64,000 nucleotides of DNA from a bacterium (GTDB lineage Bacteria > JAHJDO01), in the NCBI GenBank assembly GCA_030652805.1, contig JAUSPT010000032.1, positions 120,005 to 184,004 of the forward strand, given 5' to 3'. The notes below the pieces were generated by a model that was not told the origin of the DNA, did no database searches, and saw nothing but the letters and a program-made list of their open reading frames with translations. Made by a program: the position numbers and the translations under genes. Positions within the stretch are counted from its first letter, which is position 1. Every line of letters starts with the position of its first letter. Positions 7,688-16,298 of the stretch are shown in pieces.

Positions 7688-9382
7688 CTATTTCTCCTCT
7701 TGCTGCGTTACTCGAAGAACTTCTTCAATAGTAGTAATTCCCTTACAAACCTTGCCCAATCCATCCTGACGCAAAGTCTTCATTCCCTGAGAAATAGCCT
7801 TGTCTCTGATTATATTAGCTGATACCCGCTTTACTATAAGTTCACGGATTTCATCATTAATTACCAGCATCTCATGTATTGCAGTCCTACCTTTGAACCC
7901 TGTAAATCTACACTTCTCGCATCCTTTTCCCATGAATATTTTTGTTTCCTGTGGTATTCCCAAACTTTTTTTCTGTATAGTAGAATTTTTTACGATCTCT
8001 TTGCAATCCTCGCATATAACTCTCAGGAGTCTTTGCGCTATCACACACTCAAGAGATGATGCCAATAAATATGCCTCTATTCCCATGTCAAGAAGCCTTG
8101 TCATAGCTCCTGCAGCATCATTTGTGTGCAGTGTAGAGAAAACAAGGTGTCCTGTAAGAGCTGTTCGTATTGTTGTTTCAGCTGTCTCAAAATCCCGTAT
8201 CTCTCCTACCATCATAATGTCAGGATCATGACGAAGCATTGAACGCAGGCCTCTAGCAAACGTTAGATCTATTTTTGGTAACACTTGAATCTGAGAAATC
8301 CCCCTTAACTGATACTCAATTGGGTCTTCTATTGTAACTATTTTTTTCTCACTATCGTTTATTTCGCTTAAACATGCATACAATGTTGTAGTCTTTCCAC
8401 TCCCTGTAGGCCCTGTCAGGAGAATTATTCCATGTGGCTTATGTATCACAGATTTCAAAATTTCGAGATGTCCTGAAGAAAGACCCAAGACATCCAATCC
8501 CAGAAAAACATTGCTGGATAGTAACCTCATATTCACACTTTCCCCAAAAGACGTCGGAAGAACTGATATTCTTAAATCCAGCTCAGCATTTCCTATCTTT
8601 ACTTTTATTCTTCCATCCTGAGGCATACGTCTTTCAGCTATGTTGAGAGAGGACATTATTTTTATTCTGGAAACCAGAGCCTCTCGAAAGTGCTTAATAG
8701 ATTTAGGCACCTTTGCGTCATGCAGTATGCCATCAATACGGTATCTTATACGCAACTCGTCTTCATATGGTTCTATATGAATGTCAGTAGCTCTATCTCT
8801 GTATGCTTCTAAAAGTATCTGATTAACAAACTTTATTATAGAAGCATCTGCAGCTAGCTCTTCTATATTATCAACAGAAGGCTCCACCATTTTTATTGCC
8901 TCCGTTTGAGAGGTTTGCTTCATCATTTCCTCTATAGTTTCAGCGCCAATGCCATAATATTTTTTTAAACCCTTCATAATATCTAACTCACCGGCAAGCA
9001 TTGGTTTGATCTTATAGCCAAGAAGTAATGTTAAATCATCTATAAACTCAAGATTTGACGGATCAGTTAATGCAACAGTTAACACCTTCCCTTCCAATTT
9101 GATAGGAATCAGCTCATAGTGGCATGCAAACTTTGCAGGAACCTTTTTTATTACATCCGGGGGAATAGTAAGCTTCTTTATCTGAATATATGAAATATTT
9201 AGTTTCTTGGATAAAAGAGGCAAAACTTCTTCTTCGGAAGCGATTCCCATTTTAACAACTGTGCGGCCAAGGAATTCTCCCATCTTCTGATGCTGCGATA
9301 AAGCCTGCTCTAGTTGCTTATCTGAGATAATATCATTTGCAACAAGCAGCTCACCTAAACGCAAATTTTCTTTAAAAAGCAT
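7688..9382 (-). CDS. gspE: Type II secretion assembly ATPase GspE
   Basis: The 564-residue protein begins with an MshEN/GspE N-terminal domain (about 1-150), followed by the AAA-type motor. Walker A is GPTGSGKTT (324-332), the Asp box starts with IEDPIEYQ, Walker B is IMMVGEIRD (389-397) and the His box contains STLHTNDA. Four cysteines as two CxxC pairs (457/460 and 488/491) form the zinc domain usual in GspE and PilB. It powers pseudopilus growth through GspF and GspL. Length and motif order are complete. Confidence 0.96.
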   Translation of the reverse strand: MLFKENLRLGELLVANDIISDKQLEQALSQHQKMGEFLGRTVVKMGIASEEEVLPLLSKKLNISYIQIKKLTIPPDVIKKVPAKFACHYELIPIKLEGKVLTVALTDPSNLEFIDDLTLLLGYKIKPMLAGELDIMKGLKKYYGIGAETIEEMMKQTSQTEAIKMVEPSVDNIEELAADASIIKFVNQILLEAYRDRATDIHIEPYEDELRIRYRIDGILHDAKVPKSIKHFREALVSRIKIMSSLNIAERRMPQDGRIKVKIGNAELDLRISVLPTSFGESVNMRLLSSNVFLGLDVLGLSSGHLEILKSVIHKPHGIILLTGPTGSGKTTTLYACLSEINDSEKKIVTIEDPIEYQLRGISQIQVLPKIDLTFARGLRSMLRHDPDIMMVGEIRDFETAETTIRTALTGHLVFSTLHTNDAAGAMTRLLDMGIEAYLLASSLECVIAQRLLRVICEDCKEIVKNSTIQKKSLGIPQETKIFMGKGCEKCRFTGFKGRTAIHEMLVINDEIRELIVKRVSANIIRDKAISQGMKTLRQDGLGKVCKGITTIEEVLRVTQQEEK

Positions 9383-9402
9383 GATATATCCTTTCTAACT
9401 CA

Positions 9403-11292
9403 TCAATAGTGTTTTTCTGTCTCTTCATGAATAGTAAGCTCTTTTTTCTTAGCATCATCAAGAAGCTTAAGTATGTTGTCTTCGTGCTTTATTTCATCCT
9501 TTGCTTCTTTCTCGGCGGTAGTTAGCAAACCATATTCTCCAGTGACTATATGTGGCGTAAGAAAAATCACTATTTCCTGCTTAATTATCTCCTTATCTAT
9601 CTTGCCAAACAAATACCCAAATATAGGAATTTTTCTAAAAAAGGGAATCCCGCTGTTTGCGTCTGTTAACTCATCTTTTATAAGACCTGCCATAACTATT
9701 GTAACACCATCCTTTACCATAACTGTTGTTTCTGTCTCGGATTTTGAGACTATGGGTATAGTATTTCCCTCAGATGTTGTTACAGTGCCTGAAACTGAGC
9801 TTACTTCAGGCTTGATCTTCATTGTAATAAAACCATGTTCATTTATTGTTGGTGTAACAGAAAGCGTTACTCCTACATCAACATTTGTTACACTTTCTGC
9901 AGTCTCTGTTGTGGAAGAGCCCTGTGAGACAGTAGTAGTAACATAGGGTCTTGTTTCTCCTACATGTATTCTGGCTTCAGCATTGTTGATAACAGTTATT
10001 CTCGGGCTCTGGAGAAGATTTGTCTTACCGATTGTATTCAGTGCCTGAAGAAAGCCTGTATATTTATCTACAGCCAGCTTACCAAGAGAAAGGGTCATAC
10101 CAGGAGAAAAGCTATCCTTTGCAGCCAGTTCAAATTTACCTATGATCTCTGCGCTTTTGTTCTTTGAGAAAAGATAATCCCAGTTTACGCCCATTTTGTA
10201 TTCATCAGTTAGAGTGATCTGGATAATTCTTGCTTCAATTAATACCTCTCTTGTTCTTGCATCAGCAGCCCTGATTATTTCAGAAAGTTTTCCCATATTT
10301 GAAGGCAGGTCTGTTATGATTATTTTATTTGTCGCCTTATCTCCAATGACACTGCCAATATTCTTGGTAACTTCTTTTGCAAGTTTTGCTTCTATATCTT
10401 CAACCTTAGCATAATTAAGTTCAAATACTTCTGTAACTGTTGCGGCTCTAGAATCACATTCCTCAATAACTCTTGCTGCTAGTTCAACGTTTTCCGGTAC
10501 ATCAATAAGTATAATCTTACCTGCTTTCTGGTCTATCTGAATATGTCCCTTGCTGGAGATAATTTTTTTCAGCTTTCCCTCCATCTCCTTAGGATCTGTA
10601 TACTCAAGTATAAAGGTTTTTGTGATATAAGGACTATCTAATTCCTTAATAATTTCGTCAAGTCTTGATTCTGCGTTAATAACATCATTTATAATTAATG
10701 TGTTTGTTCTCTCATCAACAACAATTCTCCCAATCTTTGTTTTCATCTGATCCAGTGCTTTTTTTACATCAGTAGCCGTTGCATATTTTAGCTGATATAT
10801 TTTAATTTCCCTCGGATCTTTGAATTGCCTGCCATGAATTGTCTCATATTCTCTCTCAGTCATTACTTTAATAATATCCCCTTTTTCTTCATAAGCAAGG
10901 TTATTTGTCTCAAATATCATTCTGAGCACATCCCATGCCTCCACATTTCTTAAAAAGATACTTATTTTCCCTTTTACACTATTACTGGCAACAATATTCA
11001 CTCCGCTTTTTTTAGACAGAAGCTTAAATGCTTCCAGGATATCCATATTCTTGAGTTCCAAAAGAGTGATCTTTGAAGAAGATATATTGTCTGTCTCTTT
11101 GATAGATGTTTTTGGAGACGTTCTGATGGGCATTTTTAAAGGCGTTTTTTTTACCTCTGGAGGTGTTCTCTCAGCTTCTTCAAAAGATACTAGAGGAGGC
11201 GCCTCTAAAGGTTCTTCAGTTTGGGAAAACACTGATATTTTGGGTTGAGTACAAACAAATGCTACCATCAAAAACAAAACTATTATTCTCAT
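9403..11292 (-). CDS. gspD: Type II secretion outer-membrane secretin GspD
   Basis: The start is set at ATG 11292 because a GGAG site lies 8 bases before it; a GTG 9 bases upstream sits too close. The product has a signal peptide (MRIIVLFLMVAFVCTQ) and a proline-rich linker. An N0/STN-like domain (ITLLELKNMDILEAFKLLSK) follows, then several ring-forming N domains. The C-terminal secretin barrel includes VEARIIQI-type and VMAGLIKDE segments and ends near PIFGYLFG and EIVIFLTPHIV. GspD forms the outer-membrane channel. It follows the gspC-like gene by 17 bases. Confidence 0.94.
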   Translation of the reverse strand: MRIIVLFLMVAFVCTQPKISVFSQTEEPLEAPPLVSFEEAERTPPEVKKTPLKMPIRTSPKTSIKETDNISSSKITLLELKNMDILEAFKLLSKKSGVNIVASNSVKGKISIFLRNVEAWDVLRMIFETNNLAYEEKGDIIKVMTEREYETIHGRQFKDPREIKIYQLKYATATDVKKALDQMKTKIGRIVVDERTNTLIINDVINAESRLDEIIKELDSPYITKTFILEYTDPKEMEGKLKKIISSKGHIQIDQKAGKIILIDVPENVELAARVIEECDSRAATVTEVFELNYAKVEDIEAKLAKEVTKNIGSVIGDKATNKIIITDLPSNMGKLSEIIRAADARTREVLIEARIIQITLTDEYKMGVNWDYLFSKNKSAEIIGKFELAAKDSFSPGMTLSLGKLAVDKYTGFLQALNTIGKTNLLQSPRITVINNAEARIHVGETRPYVTTTVSQGSSTTETAESVTNVDVGVTLSVTPTINEHGFITMKIKPEVSSVSGTVTTSEGNTIPIVSKSETETTVMVKDGVTIVMAGLIKDELTDANSGIPFFRKIPIFGYLFGKIDKEIIKQEIVIFLTPHIVTGEYGLLTTAEKEAKDEIKHEDNILKLLDDAKKKELTIHEETEKHY

Positions 11293-11309
11293 AGTAAACA
11301 CTCCTTTTT

Positions 11310-11924
11310 TTATAGAAATAAATCTATTGTTTCTGTTCCATAACTTAAAGTAACACTTGATTCTGAAATTTTGCTGACTTTTAACTCTCCCACAGTACTT
11401 CCTTCATTAACATAATGAACACTTTTTGTCTTTCCGTTTTCTATAATTGCCTGAGGGCTCTCATCTAAGACTATTCCAACCAGATTTAGATCCTTTACAA
11501 GCTGCTTCATATCTATCCCTACCTCTGGCAGAATAACAGGACTGGCTGTTAATTGCTTAAATAGATTACGCTTTTTTGCCATTGATGAATAGAATGAAGA
11601 TGGTTCCAAATTCTGGATTTTTAGATCAATTTGTTGCTTTTTCTCTATGCTTTTTAAGGAAACGACTCTTGAGCTTGGGATTAATATCTCTTCTGATGTT
11701 CCAGGTCTTATCCAGATATAAGCTGCATAAATAAGAAGCACAAAAACAACAACAGAAAGTATTTGATTAATTGACATGACTGGTTTTGTTTTTAATATAG
11801 AAAGCACCTGTTTTAACCGATCAGAGCGAACCGAAAATTTTACAAGCTCCCTAGAACCTGTTTGCTCCTTTTTTTCTCCTCTTATTAATCTCAACAATCG
11901 ATCTTCAGGATGAAAGTTATTCAT
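11310..11924 (-). CDS. gspC: GspC/PilP-like T2SS inner-membrane connector
   Basis: The start at ATG 11924 overlaps the exeA stop; a longer frame would need TTG. The 204-residue product has a cytoplasmic N-terminus, one membrane helix (about 54-72) and a linker. Its C-terminal domain (about 135-204) carries the pattern LNLVGIVLDESPQAIIENG and YVNEGSTVGELKVSKI, typical of the GspC homology region and PilP. In T2SS this domain bridges GspL/GspM to the N0 domain of GspD. Its position just before gspD supports the call. Confidence 0.85.
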   Translation of the reverse strand: MNNFHPEDRLLRLIRGEKKEQTGSRELVKFSVRSDRLKQVLSILKTKPVMSINQILSVVVFVLLIYAAYIWIRPGTSEEILIPSSRVVSLKSIEKKQQIDLKIQNLEPSSFYSSMAKKRNLFKQLTASPVILPEVGIDMKQLVKDLNLVGIVLDESPQAIIENGKTKSVHYVNEGSTVGELKVSKISESSVTLSYGTETIDLFL

Positions 11925-12729
11925 TACGCTCAATAGTTTTAAGAACAAGTTCTTTATCAACAATCTTCTTGCCCTCTATAATCAAATTCTCTAATGTATC
12001 GTGACACAATAGGGCTATTCTTCTGGGATATCCAAGAGAGTATTTATATATCTCATCCATAGCGTCATCTGTAAAAACATCTCTAAAATTATCCACTCCT
12101 GCCTGCCTGAGACGAAACAGAATCAGTTTCTTTGTATCCTCCTGGCCTAGAGGGTTGATAATATATTTTAAACTAACTCTGTCAGTAAAATTCCTGACAT
12201 GTTTTATCTTAGGAAGCAATTCCAGCTGAGCCATGATAATAAGCTGTAAGAGCTTATATTTATTAGTTTCATAATTCAAAAGAGTGCGCAAAATCTCCAA
12301 AAAAGGCAGTGACAGCTTTTGTCCTTCATCAATTAATAGAACTATTGTTCTCTCTTCATCTACGCCTTTCTGGAACAGGTACCTTTCAATAGCATCCTGA
12401 CAATCCATTGCTGAACGGATGCCTTCATTTATGCCAAAACGCCTTGCTAAGGAATTAAGGAATTGAAATTCTGATTTATAGTTTGGATTCAATATCATAT
12501 GAAAAATAAAGCTATTTTCGTTATGAAAAGATTGTATAAGAATTCTGCTCAATGTAGTCTTTCCAACACCAACATCCCCAAGAATTAAGCTTAGTCCTCT
12601 TTTTAGGCGAATTGCAATCTCAAGTCTTCTTAATGCACTGCCATGTTCTCGCGATTGATAAAAGAAATTAGGATCCGGACTCGTAGAAAAGGGTTCTTCT
12701 TTTAATCCTAATTCATTAAAATAACTCAT
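11917..12729 (-). CDS. ExeA/GspA-type AAA ATPase
   Basis: This 270-residue AAA ATPase begins YFNELGLKEEPFSTSPDP, the classic start of ExeA/MshM-like proteins. Walker A is GDVGVGKTT (51-59) and Walker B is IVLLIDEGQ (129-137). In Aeromonas, ExeA with ExeB helps the secretin cross the peptidoglycan. Here the peptidoglycan-binding part and the membrane helix of ExeA are missing; only the ATPase module is present. It overlaps the MerR-like gene before it by 4 bases and the gspC-like gene after it, so it is part of the T2SS operon. Confidence 0.88.
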   Translation of the reverse strand: MSYFNELGLKEEPFSTSPDPNFFYQSREHGSALRRLEIAIRLKRGLSLILGDVGVGKTTLSRILIQSFHNENSFIFHMILNPNYKSEFQFLNSLARRFGINEGIRSAMDCQDAIERYLFQKGVDEERTIVLLIDEGQKLSLPFLEILRTLLNYETNKYKLLQLIIMAQLELLPKIKHVRNFTDRVSLKYIINPLGQEDTKKLILFRLRQAGVDNFRDVFTDDAMDEIYKYSLGYPRRIALLCHDTLENLIIEGKKIVDKELVLKTIERNE

Positions 12730-12962
12730 TTTAATGCCTCTTCTTTTATCCTGCTCTGTATTTTCCCTATAGAAATCCCCTCTTTTCTCAATCTTCTTAT
12801 TTCAGCTAACTGCTTAACTGTAGAATCATCAAAGTATCTGTAGTTTAATTGAGACGTTCGCCCAACTTCTTTTATTAAGCCAAGTTTTAAGTAATACTTT
12901 ATTGTATAAACAGAGATACTTGTCGCACATGATAAGTCTTTAACAAGATAAATATTTTCCAT
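12726..12962 (-). CDS. MerR-type HTH protein, first gene of the T2SS operon
   Basis: The protein has 78 residues: a winged-helix MerR N-terminal domain (LVKDLSCATSISVYTIKYYLKLGLI, then NYRYFDDSTVKQL) with a short helix and no effector domain. It is the promoter-proximal gene, overlaps exeA by 4 bases and lies 30 bases after a consensus-like promoter overlapped by an inverted repeat. It may regulate its own operon. Small MerR-like proteins can also be DNA architectural factors, so the target is an inference. Confidence 0.8.
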   Translation of the reverse strand: MENIYLVKDLSCATSISVYTIKYYLKLGLIKEVGRTSQLNYRYFDDSTVKQLAEIRRLRKEGISIGKIQSRIKEEALK

Positions 12963-12971
12963 AATTCCAAT

Positions 12972-12993
12972 CTACTCTCTAGGTGAAGAGTAG
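12972..12993 (-). promoter_or_regulatory. Inverted repeat overlapping the T2SS -10 box and start site
   Basis: CTACTCT (12972-12978) and AGAGTAG (12987-12993) form a perfect 7-base inverted repeat with an 8-base spacer. It touches the -10 box and would cover the transcription start, a repressor-like position. It could be the site for the MerR-like protein encoded next to it, though MerR proteins usually bind between -35 and -10. Confidence 0.5.
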
Positions 12994-13020
12994 TTTAGCA
13001 AAACACTCATTGCTTGTCAA
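12992..13020 (-). promoter_or_regulatory. Sigma-70-type promoter of the T2SS operon
   Basis: Read on the minus strand, TTGACA (13015-13020) is followed after exactly 17 bases by TAAACT (12992-12997). It lies about 30 bases before the first gene of the operon. Confidence 0.7.
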
Positions 13021-13033
13021 GTCAGTCTGTTGT

Positions 13034-13160
13034 CCCCTCAACCGCCTGCTTGAACTCACCCTGACCCTCTCTCCCCCTCAACCGCCTGCTTTAGCTGGCG
13101 GTTATTGTAGGGGTATTGTAGGAGCACAATATCTTGTGCCCAATCTCGTTTGTCATTCTA
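13034..13160. repeat. REP-like repeat cluster between the T2SS operon and the defence island
   Basis: The 18-base word CCCCTCAACCGCCTGCTT occurs at 13034-13051 and again at 13074-13091. The second copy leads into a near-perfect palindrome (13080-13103, arms AACCGCC and GGCGGTT). A further palindrome, GCACAATATCTTGTGC, lies just after it at about 13124-13139. No gene is seen between 12963 and 13216. The palindromes may act as bidirectional transcription ends for the HEPN gene. Confidence 0.7.
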
Positions 13161-13216
13161 CGATTTGATTGGGAAATTCAGGTGGTTGAGGATTTGAGTG
13201 TGTTTTTTCTGTATTT

Positions 13217-14617
13217 TTATTTTGGTCGCAGTTTTTTTGTTTGAAAGTATTTGTTGATAGCATTACTTTTCGTCTCACATTTAATAATAAAATCATATTC
13301 TCGAATTATGCCCATCAAACTCCAAACAAGAGCTATCTTCAAAGCAAGCAAATCTTCCCAGCAGTTTTTATTTTCCTCAAAATCTTTGCCGTGGTGAATA
13401 ATTTTATTACGCCAATCTAAAAGTTTTCTATATTTGGCATAGTTTTCAATTCTTTTCTCAAGATCCATTGAGGTTAATAATGAAACGTTTTCTGCTATAA
13501 TATGACTGTTGGTACCTGATTCTCCTGTAGAAAACAACGTCTCTAATGAGATGAAATAGTCGAGTGCAGAATCCGTGTTGTCTTCTTCTATAATTGCCCT
13601 AAGAAACCAGTCGAGAGAACGAAGTATTTTCTTTGGAAGCGTTTTGTTCTGAGATTCTATGCAAATTTGGTTAAATTTTCCAAGATGACATTTATTCATG
13701 AGTTCTGTTACTGTTTCGTTAGTTATAATTATTTTTTCCCTTGAAAGCATTAATTTTTCAAATCGTGTATTAATTTGTATAATTGCCTTTTCTTTTCCTA
13801 TTTCGTGTATAAAATATTTCTGGTATCCAGTTTGATTGTTTGTTACAAAAAGTCCTGTAGTAACAGTCTCTTTTTTTATTTCAAACCCCTTTTGCGCATT
13901 TCCAAGAAATGTGTCACAGACATGCAAAAAGGAGAAAAGTGTTTTAAATTCAGTCAAAGCATGTTCAAATACTGATGAAAGCTCATCGCTCAGGTGAAAC
14001 CCATTAATATTTATCTCAAGAGCTGTATGCCCTTTCAATGCCTCTCGTTTTAGTGGGGATGAGATAGATGGAAATAACTTGGAAAAATCCAATCCCCCTT
14101 CAATATTTTTAGGTAGTTTTTGTATGTAACCGTCATCAACATCGTTGAGAGATATGTTCCCAATTTTTAATTTTTTGGGACCATGTAAAATTACCAGATC
14201 AGTAAAAAGCAATACTTTATACTTGGCGCTATTTTTCTTGAGAGTATCTTTAATAAATTTTTCAGCAAAATAAACATCTTCTTGTTCTAGATACTTGTTT
14301 AACACGTCAGTAGGCGAGTGCTCTCGAGAAATTATTCGCTTTGTTAAGTTATGTATTAGTGAACGATAAAGGGCTGAAGCAGACGCATTATTAATTTTTT
14401 CTTTATATTTAGGTAGTTCGTCAATGACAAAATTTTTAAACGCATAGGGAAGATAGAGAAATTGTTTGTTGTCGTATTTTAAATTTCCATCGAATACATC
14501 TAAACTTTCTCTCTTTTCTTCATCAAATGAATTTTCAAGTCCAATGCAATTTAAACCGATTCGTGTGATAGCAATTAATTTGTGTTCAAATTTATTCTTT
14601 CCTTTGAAAATTTTCAC
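13217..14617 (-). CDS. HEPN-domain protein of a restriction-modification island
   Basis: Translation probably starts at GTG 14617, eight bases after a GGAG site. The protein has 466 residues. Its last ~120 residues look like an Apea-type HEPN domain: SALDYFISLETLFS is followed by a helical stretch and RNKIIHHG (Arg403, His408), the R-x4-H motif of HEPN ribonucleases. The N-terminal ~300 residues are unrecognised. It is the last gene after a methyltransferase and an endonuclease on the same strand, 69 bases downstream, which suggests an accessory or back-up defence role. The HEPN assignment is moderately sure; the function is inferred. Confidence 0.65.
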   Translation of the reverse strand: MKIFKGKNKFEHKLIAITRIGLNCIGLENSFDEEKRESLDVFDGNLKYDNKQFLYLPYAFKNFVIDELPKYKEKINNASASALYRSLIHNLTKRIISREHSPTDVLNKYLEQEDVYFAEKFIKDTLKKNSAKYKVLLFTDLVILHGPKKLKIGNISLNDVDDGYIQKLPKNIEGGLDFSKLFPSISSPLKREALKGHTALEININGFHLSDELSSVFEHALTEFKTLFSFLHVCDTFLGNAQKGFEIKKETVTTGLFVTNNQTGYQKYFIHEIGKEKAIIQINTRFEKLMLSREKIIITNETVTELMNKCHLGKFNQICIESQNKTLPKKILRSLDWFLRAIIEEDNTDSALDYFISLETLFSTGESGTNSHIIAENVSLLTSMDLEKRIENYAKYRKLLDWRNKIIHHGKDFEENKNCWEDLLALKIALVWSLMGIIREYDFIIKCETKSNAINKYFQTKKLRPK

Positions 14618-14686
14618 GCTTTTTCTCCATCTGATGTCTACTTTAAAGCAAATCGGGAAAATGTCAGGTGGAACGATTTAATAGAA

Positions 14687-15295
14687 TCATATTTTTATAA
14701 ACTCTTTGAGAAATTTTGGTCTTGCATAAAAAGCTCTTGATGTAGATCCATGACCTGCGCCTTTTGTTCTTGGCTGAATATAAACACCCATTGCACCTGT
14801 TAATGAATCAAATCCCCGAGAAGAATCAAGCAAAGCGTCTCTAACAAGATCATAGTCTGCTTTTACTGCTTCGTACAAGCTATCGTGCAAATCAAATTCA
14901 ACGATAGAATGAATATAGCTTGGATCATTTACGGTATTCCCAACTATTCTTGCGACAACAACTGCTTTTTTAAGCTTTGCCAACAAGTGACTATCCTTAA
15001 ACTTTTTCTGACAAACATTGACAGGATCAATCATCGTAATAGCCATAGTCTCTTTGAATGCAAGTTTTCCACTCTTTAGATATTTCAATGGAATTGATTT
15101 TAACTCCCAAGAACCAAAATTAGGTGATTGGGCAGAATTTATAGGCAATTCTAAAAACCGCTCAAAGACATGACCAGCCCAACCTTTATTTACTTTCATG
15201 TTTCGATATATAGTAATTCCATATTCATTAGCTAATTCGTGAAGTTCTTTACCTACAAGTTGCTGTAATTTCTCTACGGCTTCCGTTCTTTTCAT
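14687..15295 (-). CDS. MutH/Sau3AI-family restriction endonuclease
   Basis: This 202-residue protein resembles MutH and the Sau3AI N-domain. KGWAGHVFERFLELP aligns with the MutH helix bearing its catalytic Glu (here Glu45), and FGSWELKSIPL aligns with the Glu-x-Lys site (Glu64, Lys66). HLLAKLKKAVVVARI and YIQPRTKGAGHGS match later family segments. Asn59 seems to occupy the position of the MutH catalytic Asp, which is unusual and could reduce activity or reflect a variant site. The gene follows the methyltransferase by 17 bases, forming a type II restriction pair. MutH and Sau3AI act at GATC, so GATC is the likely target. Confidence 0.75.
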   Translation of the reverse strand: MKRTEAVEKLQQLVGKELHELANEYGITIYRNMKVNKGWAGHVFERFLELPINSAQSPNFGSWELKSIPLKYLKSGKLAFKETMAITMIDPVNVCQKKFKDSHLLAKLKKAVVVARIVGNTVNDPSYIHSIVEFDLHDSLYEAVKADYDLVRDALLDSSRGFDSLTGAMGVYIQPRTKGAGHGSTSRAFYARPKFLKEFIKI

Positions 15296-15312
15296 TTTTA
15301 ATTTCTCCTACA

Positions 15313-16167
15313 TTATGGCAATAAGCCGTATTCACTTTCTTTTTCTCGAACTTCATTATTTGAAGATAATGATAATTTATTGTTAACAAGCTCGTCTTTC
15401 AACCTTGGAATAGCATACTTATCAAAATATTCCTGTTCCAAATCTATGCCAGCAAATTTGCGCTTATGTTTTAATGCTGCGACTCCAGTGGTTGCACTGC
15501 CACAAAAAGGGTCTAATATGATGTCTCCTTCATTACTTGTGGCTAATATCACTCTTTCTAATAAGGATTCTGGTTTTTGAGTTGGGTGCTTACCATATTT
15601 TTTTTCGCCATTTTTTGGTGTTCCAATCGCCCAAATACTTCTCATCTGCTTTTTGGATTTCTTAATAAAATCATTTGGGAAGCAGCCATCTCTCATTACA
15701 TCATAATTAAAAGTATGTTTTGCTTTTTTATCTTTTCTAGCCCATAACAAAGTTTCGTGACTTGCTGTAAACATTCTGCACGAAAGATTAGGCGCAGCAT
15801 TTGGTTTATACCAACAAATATCATTTACGATATGCCAACCTTGTTTTTGAAGGGCGAAACCACACGCATATATTGAATGATAAGTCCCTGAAATCCATAA
15901 AGAACCATTTGGTTTCAATACACGTTTACACGCTTTGATCCAGTTATAATGGAATTTGAAATCTTCTTCTATCCCTTGGCTTTTATCCCATTTCCCTTTG
16001 TTGACACTCACTCTTTTTCCAGCATGGCAGGTAAATCCGTCATTTGACAGGTTGTATGGCGGATCTGCAAAAATCAAATCAATGACTTTTTCTGGCAGTT
16101 GGTTGAGTGTTTTAACTACATCGCCAAGAAATAATCTGACGTTTATTTCTTTAAAATAGGCTTCCAT
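15313..16167 (-). CDS. DpnA-like adenine DNA methyltransferase
   Basis: The 284-residue enzyme has the beta-class order. Motif IV DPPY comes first (35-38), within a segment IDLIFADPPYNLSNDGF, and the SAM-binding motif DPFCGSATTGV comes near the C-terminus (from 219). The middle part (KPNGSLWISGTYHSIY, APNLSCRMF, HPTQKPESLLERVI) is very close to what I remember of DpnA of the DpnII system, with HinfI methylase a more distant relative. It should methylate adenine, probably in GATC, and protect the host from the adjacent endonuclease. It heads the three-gene island. Confidence 0.88.
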   Translation of the reverse strand: MEAYFKEINVRLFLGDVVKTLNQLPEKVIDLIFADPPYNLSNDGFTCHAGKRVSVNKGKWDKSQGIEEDFKFHYNWIKACKRVLKPNGSLWISGTYHSIYACGFALQKQGWHIVNDICWYKPNAAPNLSCRMFTASHETLLWARKDKKAKHTFNYDVMRDGCFPNDFIKKSKKQMRSIWAIGTPKNGEKKYGKHPTQKPESLLERVILATSNEGDIILDPFCGSATTGVAALKHKRKFAGIDLEQEYFDKYAIPRLKDELVNNKLSLSSNNEVREKESEYGLLP

Positions 16168-16298
16168 TCTTTATTCCTAAATTTTTCTCTTCTCTCAATA
16201 CCTTATTATACCCCACCATCCCAAAATCATAAAGGATAAATTAAGGATAAATGGAGAAGGAGGAAGGAAAAGGGCACAGATAGATTATGAAATACTCT

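Noticed and set aside
13034-13091. Two direct repeats as a CRISPR array
   Set aside because: Only two copies, 22-base spacer, palindromic REP-like units and no cas genes nearby.
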